A DNA stretch of 11,678 nt from Lojkania enalia. Lineage: Eukaryota; Ascomycota; Dothideomycetes; Pleosporales. The DNA is taken from assembly GCA_010094045.1 (NCBI GenBank), contig ML986936.1, forward strand, positions 4,336 through 16,013, given 5' to 3'. Position 1 is the stretch's first letter, and every line of letters begins with the position of its first letter. Below the pieces are notes generated by a model. The model saw nothing but the letters and a program-made list of their open reading frames with translations, searched no databases and had not been told where the DNA came from. The position numbers were made by a program, and so were the translations under genes. This document shows, one piece after another, positions 1-9,295 of the stretch.

Positions 1-310
1 AAGTTTAAAAGGTAATTAGAAGAAGTAACTAAATATAAAACGTATAAAAGAAAGTATATTTAATATAGTAGTATAGTATTATATAGTAAGGGATCTTTAT
101 ATATAGCTGCTAAAGTATCTATAAGCTCTTAGCCTTTTAAAAAAACTCGTAGTACTAATACTTAAGAAAGGGCTTAACCAGCTCAACGCTACTATAGTAA
201 CTATAGTAAGACTAGATATAACGCTCATACGTGTTAAAAGGATAGTAGGGAAAATTCTAAATTAGATAAAAGTATATTATATATAGAATCTCTTATTAGT
301 ATTAAATAAA
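1..310. other. Copia 3' flank, possible 3' LTR remnant
   Basis: No gene is recognised in these 310 bases. By position, downstream of the Copia polyprotein on the minus strand, they should hold the polypurine tract and the first part of the 3' LTR. A purine-rich stretch lies at 1-55. I found no convincing match to the sequence upstream of the Copia gag (8740-9350), so no LTR is called. Confidence 0.35.
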
Positions 311-1004
311 TTAACTTTTTATATATAGTATTTGTTGTACCCAAAAAAATTAGCCGCTTTAATTGTTTAGCCGCTTTAATAGTAGAATACGTTATATATA
401 TATATAATAAAGTTTAGTATTAAAACGTTTAGATAGTTTATTTATAATATCTACTATTTATTAACTATTATAAAGTAGTACTAGTTATATATTAATATAG
501 AAGTATAGTAAGATAAAAGCCTTCTACTACTATTCTATTTCTAATCTAATAACTAATAGTACTAATAATTCTACTTTAATAGTCGATTTTATAACCGTAT
601 ATTAAATTAAGGTTTTCTAATTAATTAGTATTCTAAAAAGTTAAAATATATAGCTATAAGAACTTTAATAAGTATTAGAATTATTACTAAAGGCTATATT
701 AGATATATTATAAAATAGTAATTATTTTATAAAGTTAATATAATTAGTATTACTACTCTAGTTAATAGTAGAGGTATTTTATATATTATTAGCTATTACT
801 ATAATTACTAAGTACTTCGTACTAATTAAATATTACTATATTTATAAGGTAGTATTAATATAGTATTTTCTAGGGTTCTATAAGTATTATAATAATATTA
901 AGTATATTTATATAATATTAGATTATATAAAGACTATAATTTAGGCTATATAGCTAATTAGCTGTTAGTAGTAGGATATCCTACTAGAGGATTTCTTAAT
1001 AGTA
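311..1004 (-). pseudogene. Copia RNase H and polyprotein C-terminus, RIP-inactivated
   Basis: The RNase H domain follows the reverse transcriptase in the same frame. Landmarks are LISYIA.IIVFI.SNI (family: VGSLMYLAVFTRPDIA), then INTTL.I..YLISTKYL, a segment at about 720-760 resembling the D-A-D-(W/F)A box, and KSTIKVELLVL at about 560-589, which is the T-K-S-T-x-E-A-E motif with the Glu retained. The C-terminal tail reads RFNTKLYYIYI and WVQQ, as in the LRHVDIHHHW...WVPT ending of the family. The exact stop is uncertain because real stops cannot be told from RIP stops; the in-frame TAA at 311-313 is one candidate. Confidence 0.8.
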
Positions 1005-1800
1005 GCTAGTAGTATATTCTCGTATAGAAGCGTTTTTAACGTTTTCTTATTAACCGTAATATTAAATCGTGCTACTACCTTATTAATAAATAAGTCCTAT
1101 AGTAGCTAAATCTTATACTACTATATATCGCATATAACTTAAACTTCTAGAAACTAATTTAAATCTCTAAGAAATCGAAGTTTATATTTATTATTTAATT
1201 ATAATTTAAATTTCTACTTAATAGAGATATTTAATAGATAAACTAAGATTATAATATTATTAATATAAAAGAAGATAATTAGCTTATTATTTATATATAA
1301 GTAAGATATTTCTAGTACTATTTTAAGGCCTAATTACCTTAGAATCCTATCTAGCTTATAATACTAAAGTTTTAGAATATTCTTAAAACTATATATAGCT
1401 TTCTATAATTGTAGATATTTTCTATACTTATATATAAAACCTTCTAGTATATAGATATATATTAACCTATCTAATTAGTAGTTAAGGAACGTATTAACGA
1501 TATTAAACTAGTATATATTAAGTTTAAAATAAGTTGCAATTAATATTAGAAAGTAAAAGGTTTATATAGCTAGTATAATAGTATAGGTATCTCTCTATTA
1601 AAATTACAGATCGCTATATATAACTAATCTAGCCTTAAATTTATATAGAAAACCGTTCTTATTAAATTTATATACGAATACCTATATTATTAGAAGAATT
1701 TTAGTAGAGTTTTAGAGGATTATTATCTTTTACTAGATATCTATATTCTTCTACTTCTATAACTTAGTATAATAGGTCTTATAGAAGCTAGTACTAAAGA
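1005..1800 (-). pseudogene. Copia reverse transcriptase (RVT_2), RIP-inactivated
   Basis: This segment encodes the RNA-dependent DNA polymerase of the Copia element. The minus frame reads VFVYKFNKNGFL.KFKARLVI (family: KWVFKYKFD...KARLVARG), then TFLNY.LDRLIYIYILEGF, then LKALYGLK-like KAIYSFKNILKL.YYKL, and the polymerase box FFYINNIIILVY. The catalytic YVDD is now YINN at 1256-1267: both Asp codons have become Asn. This is followed by KYKLRFLRDLN.FLEV, the family's ELRDLG-WFLG motif. The frame matches that of integrase and RNase H. At least the polymerase active site is dead, independent of the stop codons. Confidence 0.9.
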
Positions 1801-3052
1801 GGTAATTCTTTAGATTCTTATAGTACTTTAGTTCTAGTAGAAGCTAATTATAATAATATTTTCTAATAGTATAAGTTTCCTTTATATAATTTACTAGTAT
1901 TAGCTTACTATTAGATAGTACTATAAAAGTTATAAAGTATAATTAAAGTAGCTTACAGCTATATAGAGATCTACCTTTCTAGATTATATTATCTCTTAAT
2001 ATTTAGCTACTAATTTCTTCCTTCTATAAGATATTATTTATTCTTCTTAAGGGTATAGAAGTATAAAGAGGCGATAGTTACTATTTTTATAGCAAATTAT
2101 TACTAAACGCAGTATTCTTACTATCTACTAATAGTATTATAAGGGTATCCTAATTCTTTAGTACTAGTACTAGTATTAATTCTAGCGTTTAAAGTCCCTA
2201 ATTACTAGTAATATCGTCGATTTATTCTTTAAAAATAGTATTCTTCTACTAATAAGCTTTCTTACTAATTAAATTATCTACTAACTTAGTAGGGATATCT
2301 TAATTAGGTAGTTAATCCTTATAAATCGCTTCTATAACTTTAATTATTTTATTATTACTACTATTAATAGAGCTTTTAATATTATTAATTTAAAAAAGAA
2401 ACTTCTCTAGAGATTCTTTTAGTAGATATTCTTCCTCCTTACTAGATATAATATTACTAAATATAACGTCTCTAGTATTAAATACCCGTTTTAGTTTTAG
2501 AATTAGTACTCGGTATATATTTATACTCCTATATTATAAGAATTTCCCGATTAGTACTTATAATACTAGTTTATTACTTTTTAATAGAGTTTTATCTAAA
2601 ACGTATACTTATAATCTTATAACCTAAAGGTAAATAAAAGACGGTTTATAACTAAAAACGGCCTTATATAGAGTTTTAAATTAAAGGCTTATAATTAGCG
2701 TTCTATTAAGTAGGTATATTATTATATAAGCTAATTTATTAGTATATTTATTAGAGATATTATCTTCTATTATAAAAGTACGCGCGCGGGTTATAATTTA
2801 ATATTCTACTTACTTTATTAAACTATTCTACTTAGGTATATAAAACGCGTAAGCTTTAATTACAATTCTTTAATTAAGTAATACTTCTATAAGTTTTAAG
2901 AAGTTTAAGTTATTATCTATATAAATATATATAATCTTTCTTTTATACTATTATTTAATTTTTGCTAATAATATTTTAAAGACTTTTATAAGAGTAGATT
3001 TTAACCGATTATATATTATAAATCTCTTATACTATTAGGATACTTAATTAAC
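1801..3052 (-). pseudogene. Copia integrase core, C-terminal part, and linker, RIP-inactivated
   Basis: The integrase core resumes on the left side of element 1. The minus frame reads YKRFIIYNR, then KRKIIYIYIDNNLNF with the second catalytic Asp retained at about 2915-2917, then KAYAFYIPK.N for the usual Y-x-P-x-x-N-G, then NKYTNKLAYIIIYLLNRT and LYKAVFSYKPS. These are the standard landmarks of the rve integrase core and its C-terminal extension in Copia elements. The GKFL.YRS and VFNTRDVIF segments that follow are also typical. The last 600 bases before the reverse transcriptase form a low-similarity linker rich in Glu and Ser. TAA/TAG codons replace Gln and Trp throughout. Confidence 0.85.
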
Positions 3053-3054
3053 TA

Positions 3055-3124
3055 ACGTACAGTACAAGCGAGCTGATTACCTAAGCGAGCTAATTATAAT
3101 GCTAAGACTATACTAAAATCGCGA
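3055..3124 (+). repeat. Left terminal inverted repeat of element 1
   Basis: This 70-bp end pairs with 4857-4926. It starts ACGTACAGTAC and holds two adjacent units that begin AAGCGAGCT, spaced 17 bases apart, and ends ...CTAAAATCGCGA. Mismatches between the two ends are mostly C/T or G/A, as expected if RIP hit each end separately. The TA at 3053-3054 is the target duplication. Confidence 0.92.
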
Positions 3125-3141
3125 CTACTTTTCGCAAAATA

Positions 3142-4755
3142 TTATACTTTCTTATATTCTATTATACTATATAGTATAGTAGCCTATTCTTCTATATCTA
3201 TAGTATTATTTTTACACGTCCGCGAGTTATACTTAGCCTTACTATACTACCTGCAGCATCTTTAAGTCGGCTAGTCTCTATTAACGCGCGTCTTCTTTCT
3301 ACCCTTCTTCCTATTAGTACGAGTACTAAAATCTTTTAGAGTAGTTAATTAAGCGCCTTCTTTAATTATTAGATTACCTTTCTTCTATATATACTTTCTT
3401 TTATGCGATCGACGTTATATAGCAGCCTTATTAGCTACTTAAAACTTAGTAACCTAAGTACATAATAGTACATTTTTATATATTATATATATAGTACCCT
3501 TTATAAACTATTTAAACGTTTCTACTATTAAAGTAGGTAAGCTATCTAGATACTTTTAAACTCTTAATCGAACGTATATAGATTAAGACCTAAATTTAAT
3601 AGGATTACTTAGTATTTTTAACTCTTAAGGGGTATTTTCAACTATAGGGGGTATTAGTATATATAGTTAAACTTCAAGCTTTAATAGTATTATATCTAGG
3701 TTAAATAGAACTAGACTAGCGCCTTAAAAGCTACTTAGGATATTACTCTTCGTAATTACTATATTAAAAGCTACTTTAAAATAGGGTAAGAACTCGATTT
3801 TTATAATATAGTTAATATAACCGTATATCAGCTGCTCGACTTAGCGCCTATATACAGTCTTTAAAGGCGAGAAATAACCTATATTTAGTAGCTATAGTAG
3901 ATACGATAAATATAGAGGTATATAGAGAGTAATAATATTCTTTTCCTCGTAGAGCTACCTGAATTCAAGCGAGTTGTAGCTCTTATAGCTGTTAAGAATT
4001 AGCAATTAATACGTACTAATAGTATAATTCTTTATATACGTGTTAAAGTACTTTAACTACTTAATACTAATATTATTTATCGTCCAGCTATTATCAGTAA
4101 CCTATATAGCCTAGGTTGGTAGAATATCGTCTTCTTTATACTATATAGAGAGGTGGTAGGTACTTATAAAGATAATAAAAGGTAGTATTATCTATCCTAT
4201 CGCGTTAATACCCTAGATAACTATAGTCTACTTACAATTACCTAGCTGGAGCTGCTTTAGTCGATTCTATCTCTTAGAGCTAGTAACTACTACTCCTATT
4301 AATATTACGCTTATTATAAAGCCTAATTTACTAAAGTTATATATATTTTCGTCGATAATACTATACTTAGCCTTTATATTCTATATAAGGTAGAACCAGC
4401 CTCCTATAACCTTAAGATCCTTATATTTAGCTTTTAAATAGTTATACTTTTAATTAAATTTAACCTTAAGCTTAGGCGTACATTTAATAAAATTCTCTAT
4501 CTAGTTCTTTCTAACCTAGCTAGTAGAGCGCGCAGCTAGTAGTAAATTAGCTATATCTTAAATAGTAGTAAGCCGCGGCGGAAATCCTCTTATATCTAAA
4601 TCTAGTATATACTAAATAATTACCTACTCCTTAATCTTACTAAGCTTTATTAAATTAGGCTGGTAATCGCGTTATAGAGCTGTTCCTTATCTTCGTATAC
4701 TAAGTATACTTTAGAAGATATTATAGATTAATGCAACGCGATATATAGTTAGTAT
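3142..4755 (-). pseudogene. Pogo/Fot1-like transposase of element 1, RIP-inactivated
   Basis: This encodes a DDE_1 transposase that would cut and paste the element at TA sites. It is one frame of about 538 codons (Fot1: about 540). The N-terminal segment reads ALRRDYQPN-like, then a CENP-B type helix-turn-helix with RGFPPRLTTI and ANLLLAARST. The catalytic domain starts at about 4350 with IIDENIYNFSKLGF (family: NFDEKGF; the first Asp is changed). It goes on with TSSKR, ILPFIIF, TDNSWT, and LLILNSYKSYNS for the second catalytic Asp (LDGHxSH), now Asn, then IPLYLSYLL. The tail is basic and ends in a CCHC-like knuckle at about 3180-3230. The start at 4755 is an ATA taken as former ATG. There is no frameshift. 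Confidence 0.9.
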
Positions 4756-4856
4756 TACATCTTATTAAAGAGCTTAAAGTATAAGCTATATTCTAGCTTC
4801 TTTCTAAATTAATTCTACAGTTATTAGTTGTAGTATAATACTATAAAGTATAATTA

Positions 4857-4926
4857 TCGCGATTTTAGTAGAGTCTTAGCATTATAATCAGCTTACTTAG
4901 GTAATTAGCTCGCTTATACTATATGT
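4857..4926 (-). repeat. Right terminal inverted repeat of element 1
   Basis: This is the reverse complement partner of 3055-3124. Read inward it starts ACATATAGTATAAGCGAG and carries the same two 17-base units, followed by GCTAAGACT and ending at TCGCGA. The flanking TA is at 4927-4928. Confidence 0.92.
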
Positions 4927-4928
4927 TA

Positions 4929-5669
4929 TATAAAATAGGTATCTCTTACTATTATAGTACCTCTTATAGTTCTTTTAAAGTTATATAATATTAATTATAA
5001 TTCTCTTAAATAGTTTAGTAACTAGATAAAATTAACTATATTAGCTAATCTACTATAATAACTTCGCTTATATATATATCTAATAATCTTACTATACTAG
5101 TACTTTCTAATTATTTAATTAGATACCTTTAGCTGCTTAAAATAGGGCTAATACTAAATCTCTACCTAGATAGTCTAATAATTAGTATATTTTAGCTAAA
5201 GAAATAATTTATATTAGTTACTAATAATAGAAGAGCTTTTTCTTAATTACTATAACTATCTTATATCCGGAAAGTAAATCGAGTAGAAATCTTTTTACTA
5301 GGTTTATATTTAGTAGCTAGTAGCTATTAAACAACTCTAAATAATAAATAATATTATAGTAATTATACTAGTAAAAGTAATCTCTACCTAAGTTAAACTA
5401 AATACTCTATTTTCTATTTCTAATTAGAGCTATTATATTAGTTAGTAACTAAAGGATATAAGTAACTTCTATTAGCTTAATATTCTTTAGGCCTATAGAA
5501 GAATTAATTATAATTATAATAATACTCTATTCTAATATAAAGTATATACTATCTTCTATAATAATTTTATCTTTAGAATTTACTATCTAAATAGTCTATT
5601 AACTAAAAGTCTTTAAGTTATATATATAGATATTAGAACCTAGATTAAATATCTATTAATTTAAAATAC
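4929..5669 (-). pseudogene. Copia protease and N-terminal integrase segment, RIP-inactivated
   Basis: This is the middle block of the Copia polyprotein. Close to its start (5629-5646) is NLGSNIY, which matches the aspartic protease motif D-x-G-S-N-x-H. The catalytic Asp is now Asn, a GAT to AAT change after T, exactly what RIP makes. The frame goes on through GRDYFY-like sequence, then a pre-integrase zinc-binding region (LGRDLVLALF, AAKGI.LNN) and the first integrase motif, KLFKRIIINII, where family members carry PFERIHID and the catalytic Asp is again Asn. It ends at the TA where element 1 inserted. The frame is shared with the gag block and with the block left of 3053. Confidence 0.85.
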
Positions 5670-5671
5670 TA

Positions 5672-5721
5672 ACGTACTTTATAAGCGAGCGGTCTATATA
5701 AGTAAGTAGTCTACTCTATTA
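5672..5721 (+). repeat. Left terminal inverted repeat of element 2 (50 bp)
   Basis: It starts ACGTACTTTAT, has two 17-base units (AAGCGAGCGGTCTATAT and a diverged AAGTAAG... unit) and ends CTACTCTATTA. It pairs with 7484-7550, but is one 17-base unit shorter. The TA at 5670-5671 is the target duplication. Confidence 0.9.
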
Positions 5722-5791
5722 ACTTTTTTAACCTTTATATACATATAACTTAATAACTAAGTAATATAATAGTAATTTACAACTTGTATAA

Positions 5792-7360
5792 TTATTCTAT
5801 AGATACCTTTATATTTTTCTAGTATATATAAGAATTATATCTAGTTTTACCGTAGTAACTATAGCGCGCTTTATACTATCTACTTATATTTAATCGCACC
5901 CTAAATTAGCGTATTATAGCCCGAGTTTCCTCCTTATTATTCTTTTTAGTAATAATTATCTCTCCTTATATTTTTATTAGAGTCCCTTATACTTAAATCC
6001 GCCTTTTTTTCTACTATTTCTATTTTATTACTACTTTATTTACTTTTTAAAGGCTGACGATTTTATTATATATTAACCCGATCTGATATATTACTTTTAT
6101 AAAGCCTTTTTTAAGCTAATTTAACTTCTTAATAATAGAAGCTAGTAAAGAGTTTATATCTCTTTAAATCCAATTATAAATTAATATTAATTAAGCTTCT
6201 AGCTTATATATGTTACTTAGTATTTTTACTTCTTATAGGGTATTATTTTATACTAGTAGTATTAGTATACGAAACTTTATATTAAGCTTTAAAAGTACTA
6301 CTTCTAGATTAAATAAAACTAGACTAGCTCTTTAAAAGCTTATATAGATATTATCCTTTATAATTAATATATTAAAAGTAGCTTTAAAAGTTAAAAAGAA
6401 CTTAAGTTTTATAATATAGTTAATATAATTGCATACTAAAACTAAAATCTAATTTCTATATATATATTTTAATAGTAAAAAGTAGCCTATATTTAGTAGC
6501 TGTAATAGATATAATAAATAAGCTAGTATATAGAGTAGAATAACACTCTATTTCTTATAGAGTTTCTAGAAATTAAATAAGTTATAGCTATTATAGCTAT
6601 TAAAGATTAGTAGTCGACGCGTATCTATTATATAATCTTTTATATATTTATAAAAGTATTTTAACTATTTAATACTAAGTTTATTTATTATCTAGCCGTT
6701 TTTACTAACTATAATAGCCTAGTTCTTAGGTATATTATCGCCTTCGTATTAGGTAGAGAGATAGTAGTAGCTAGTAATAATAATAAAGAGTAGGAGCATC
6801 TAGCTAGTAGTATTAATCTCCTAAATTACTAAAATCCTTTTATAATTACCTAATTAAATTACTTTTAGTTGATTATATCTCTCTATACCTATAATAACTA
6901 GTTATAATAAAATAATACCTATTTAAAAGCTAGATTTATTAAAGTTATATATATCCTTATTTATAATATTATACTTCTCTTTAGTATACTATATAAATTT
7001 AAACTAGCCTTTAATTACCTTAAAATTTTCGTATAAAGCTTTCTAGTAATTATAAGGCTAATTTAGACGTGTCTTAAACTTAAAAGTATATCTAATAAAG
7101 TTCCTAGGCTAATATATATTAATCTAGCCTATACCGCGCTTAATAAGTAAGCTATTAGCTATATCTTATATAGTAGCTAAAGTAAGTATAAATTCTTATA
7201 AATCTAGGTTAAATATATATTAAATAATAATCTCCTTTTTAAGTTTTATTAGTCTCTTTAAGTTAGGCTTATAATTACGCTATAAGTAGATTCTAGTATA
7301 TTATTAGTATACGGTCGTTCGAATTATATTAAATATTAAAGTAGTATATCTTTTACTTTT
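5792..7360 (-). pseudogene. Pogo/Fot1-like transposase of element 2, heavily RIP-inactivated
   Basis: This is the same DDE_1 transposase family as in element 1, in one frame of about 520 codons. Landmarks are RNYKPNLKRLIKL at the N-terminal end, the DNA-binding region with DIANSLLIKR, KDIYNFNKSSF (first Asp region, NFDE changed to NFNK), RRLLIFNSYNSYNLFNF (second Asp, now Asn), LLNIGYF and KATFNILIIKDNI. Near the C-terminus (about 5820-5863) a zinc knuckle C-x2-C-x4-H-x4-C can be recognised, but all four ligands are now Tyr. Stops are TAA and TAG only. The start is uncertain; about 7360 is set by comparison with element 1. The likely stop is the TAA at 5792-5794. Confidence 0.87.
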
Positions 7361-7421
7361 TATTTAGCCTCTTTTAGTAGCTAAAAAAGCTAAGTTTACT
7401 TAATTCTCGTTTTAAGCTATA

Positions 7422-7460
7422 TTTTTATTATTTTATTATTTTATTATTATATTATTATTA
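7422..7460. repeat. TTA/TTTTA microsatellite in element 2
   Basis: Repeated TTTTA and TTA units lie between the transposase start and the right terminal inverted repeat of element 2. Element 1 has no matching tract in the equivalent place, so this looks like a later local expansion. Confidence 0.6.
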
Positions 7461-7483
7461 AAAGCTTAGGTATTATATTTTAG

Positions 7484-7550
7484 TAATAGAGTAGACCGCT
7501 TACTTATATAGGCCGCTCGCTTATATAGGCTACTCGCTTGTAAGATACGT
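7484..7550 (-). repeat. Right terminal inverted repeat of element 2 (67 bp), with three 17-bp units
   Basis: Read inward, it starts ACGTATCTTAC, followed by AAGCGAGTAGCCTATAT, AAGCGAGCGGCCTATAT and a third diverged unit AAGTAAGCGGTCTAC..., ending at CTCTATTA. The left end has only two of these units, so the ends differ by exactly 17 bp. The TA at 7551-7552 is the target duplication. Confidence 0.9.
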
Positions 7551-7552
7551 TA

Positions 7553-8733
7553 GTATCTTCTTTTTAAGGGTAGTACTTGCTAAAAAATTACCTCTTTAAA
7601 TTACTTAAGTATTTCTCTAGAGGTTAGTAGCCTTTATAAAGGCTTTATTATTAAATAAAGATTTTAACTTTTTATATTTTTCTATATTTACCTTTAAAGT
7701 ATTCTTTTTTATTTAGTTATTCTTATTTAAAATATTATCTTAGGCCTTTTAATATTTTCTAATCTAGTATCTAATTTAGTAGTCTAATCGATTTATTTAT
7801 ATACTTATAATTACTCTAGAAATACTACTTCTTATAAAAGTAGGGTAGTAGAGTATATAATTATAAACCGGATTTTTCTTAAAACTACTATATAGTACTA
7901 TTAGAATATACTTGAGGAATTAATAGATATTATAAAGTTATAAATAAGTTAAACGTTTTTTATAGATTAAAATATTTATAATAATTAGTATATTAGTATA
8001 CTAATTATTTAATTATAAGAATTAGTTAATTAATTCTATCTAGCTTATTTTTAACGTTAATTAGTATTATATAGATTAGCGTCTATACCTTATCTTTTTT
8101 AACAACTATTAGAAGAAAATCCTTTTCTACTTTAAGGCCCTAAACTTCTACTAAACTAGTAGCTTTAGTATAATAGATTATCTAATTCTACTAATTTAGC
8201 TACTTCTCTACTTCTCTATTAGTTAGGTACTTGAAGAGAGTTTAATATTCCTTCTAGATTAGTTACTCCCTTAATTTAATAGTAGGTGCTAACTTTTTCT
8301 ATAAAATTCTAAGAATCTTATAACTAGTTATATTATTATTAAGTATTACTTTATATTAAGGTAATATTATTGTTAGAATATTACTATATATAGTATAGAA
8401 AGTATTATTAATTTTAATCTAATTCTTTTTCTATTAGTTATACTAGTCTCTTACCTAGTTTTAATCTATTATTTATATTAAGGTTATTTCCTTATATATA
8501 ATTCTACTAGAGGGGTATCTTTCTATTTCCCCTTCTAGATTTATCTTTAGGGTCTGGAACTTACCTATATTAAAGAGGGGAGGTTCTAGTTTATAGATTT
8601 TAACCTTTTTAAAAAGTACGTTTAGATCTAAATATCTTTATACTCTTAACCTACTAGCTATTAATTTATACTATTTAAGCTAATCCTCTTAATTATTAGA
8701 AGTATTAAGTATTTTCTTCTTAAATATAGCTAT
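7553..8733 (-). pseudogene. Copia gag region (N-terminal part of polyprotein), RIP-inactivated
   Basis: This block encodes the capsid (gag) part of the Copia polyprotein. The minus-strand frame reads an N-terminal segment like EDWLKWYKLIASRL once TAG is read as Trp, a Tyr/Lys/Gln-rich stretch, and then a segment containing APTIKLRE, EYQTLFKYL and EVEKWLN. This is the arrangement of fungal Copia gag proteins (UBN2-like). The proposed start is the ATA at 8731-8733, read as a RIP-converted ATG and followed by Ala; no better start lies nearby. Many in-frame TAA/TAG codons interrupt it. The right part of the polyprotein continues after the insertion at 5672-7550. No clear gag zinc knuckle was seen. 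Confidence 0.8.
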
Positions 8734-9123
8734 AGAGGAGTATATAACCGTTATAATACTAGAAATATACTAGAGTATATTAATACTAGAGAATAAAATA
8801 GCCTTAAATATAATATGGTATATTAATAGGTTTATAAAGTATAGAATTTATATATAAGTCTAATAGCTAAGTACCTAAAGATTGTTAGTAAACGATAAAA
8901 ATAATAATATTATAATATTATAATACTAAATAAAAAAGATATAATATTAATTGTAATATATATATAAAAAGGTTAAGTTATAATTATTTTAGTATAGTAA
9001 CCGGGCTTATAACTATAGTAAGAGGCAAATCTTATTGTAGGGAGGAAGATAAGGAGTTAAACTAGTTAATTAAAGATAGCTAGCAGGCTATATTTATATA
9101 TATAAAAAAGGGGTATATTAGCT

Positions 9124-9159
9124 AATATCTAGTATAATATCTAGCATAATATCGACCGT
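9124..9159. repeat. Three tandem 12-bp units
   Basis: The units AATATCTAGTAT, AATATCTAGCAT and AATATCGACCGT follow each other without spacers. The third unit is diverged. The role is unknown. Confidence 0.6.
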
Positions 9160-9261
9160 AATATTATACATCGATATCTAATATAGCTTAGTAGACTAAT
9201 TAAAAATCCCTATAATAATCTTAGTATAATTTTAGCTAGTAAGTTTAATTCTAGATAAGAT

Positions 9262-9295
9262 CTTTCTATTCTTACTATTATAAGCGAATAGAAAG
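9262..9295. repeat. Perfect 10-bp inverted repeat with 14-nt spacer
   Basis: CTTTCTATTC (9262-9271) pairs with GAATAGAAAG (9286-9295). It could form a short stem. It is not linked to a recognised gene, and may be a chance product of the restricted base composition. Confidence 0.5.

Larger units (their letters stand above)
3055..4926 (-). mobile_element. Pogo/Fot1-like DNA transposon, element 1 (1872 bp)
   Basis: This is a complete Tc1/mariner-superfamily element of the pogo/Fot1 type. It has 70-bp terminal inverted repeats (3055-3124 and 4857-4926), a TA duplication on each side (3053-3054, 4927-4928) and one transposase on the minus strand. The size of 1872 bp is typical; Fot1 and Molly-type elements of ascomycetes are about 1.9 kb. 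It lies in the integrase part of the Copia element and in the same orientation as that element. It keeps more CA and TG than its surroundings (for example near 3250, 3828, 3960 and 4250), so its RIP load is lower than that of element 2. Confidence 0.93.
5672..7550 (-). mobile_element. Pogo/Fot1-like DNA transposon, element 2 (1879 bp)
   Basis: This is a second pogo/Fot1-type element, related to element 1 along its whole length and in the same orientation. Blocks starting near 3600 and near 6215 can be aligned by eye over more than 1 kb. Its ends are inverted repeats at 5672-5721 and 7484-7550, flanked by TA at 5670-5671 and 7551-7552. It sits between the gag and protease parts of the Copia polyprotein. 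The terminal repeats differ from those of element 1 beyond the first bases, so it is a distinct subfamily. RIP is heavier here: CA and TG are almost gone. Confidence 0.93.
311..8733 (-). mobile_element. RIP-degraded Ty1/Copia LTR retrotransposon, split by two nested DNA transposons
   Basis: The domain order gag, protease, integrase, reverse transcriptase, RNase H on the minus strand defines a Ty1/Copia element. It lies in three blocks, 7553-8733, 4929-5669 and 311-3052, separated by two pogo-like insertions. Joining the blocks with one TA kept at each junction gives one frame of about 1556 codons, a normal size for a fungal Copia polyprotein. I saw no frameshift across the blocks; the damage is in-frame TAA/TAG plus RIP-type missense changes. 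The far end (311) is the first in-frame TAA after the last recognisable RNase H sequence and is approximate. I could not match a pair of long terminal repeats, so the outer limits of the element are unknown. Confidence 0.9.

Noticed and set aside
126..243. Stop-free stretch on the minus strand downstream of the Copia frame
   Set aside because: It is not in the Copia frame, shows no domain, and is short; a stop-free stretch of this size carries no weight without similarity.
3055..7550. Large direct repeat as a segmental duplication (3600-4700 against 6215-7330)
   Set aside because: Each copy has its own terminal inverted repeats and TA flanks and different end sequences, so they are two separate transposon insertions.
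199..9023. Shared string AACTATAGTAAGA at 199-211 and 9011-9023, considered as LTR match
   Set aside because: The match does not extend in either direction, and ATAGTA words are common in this window.
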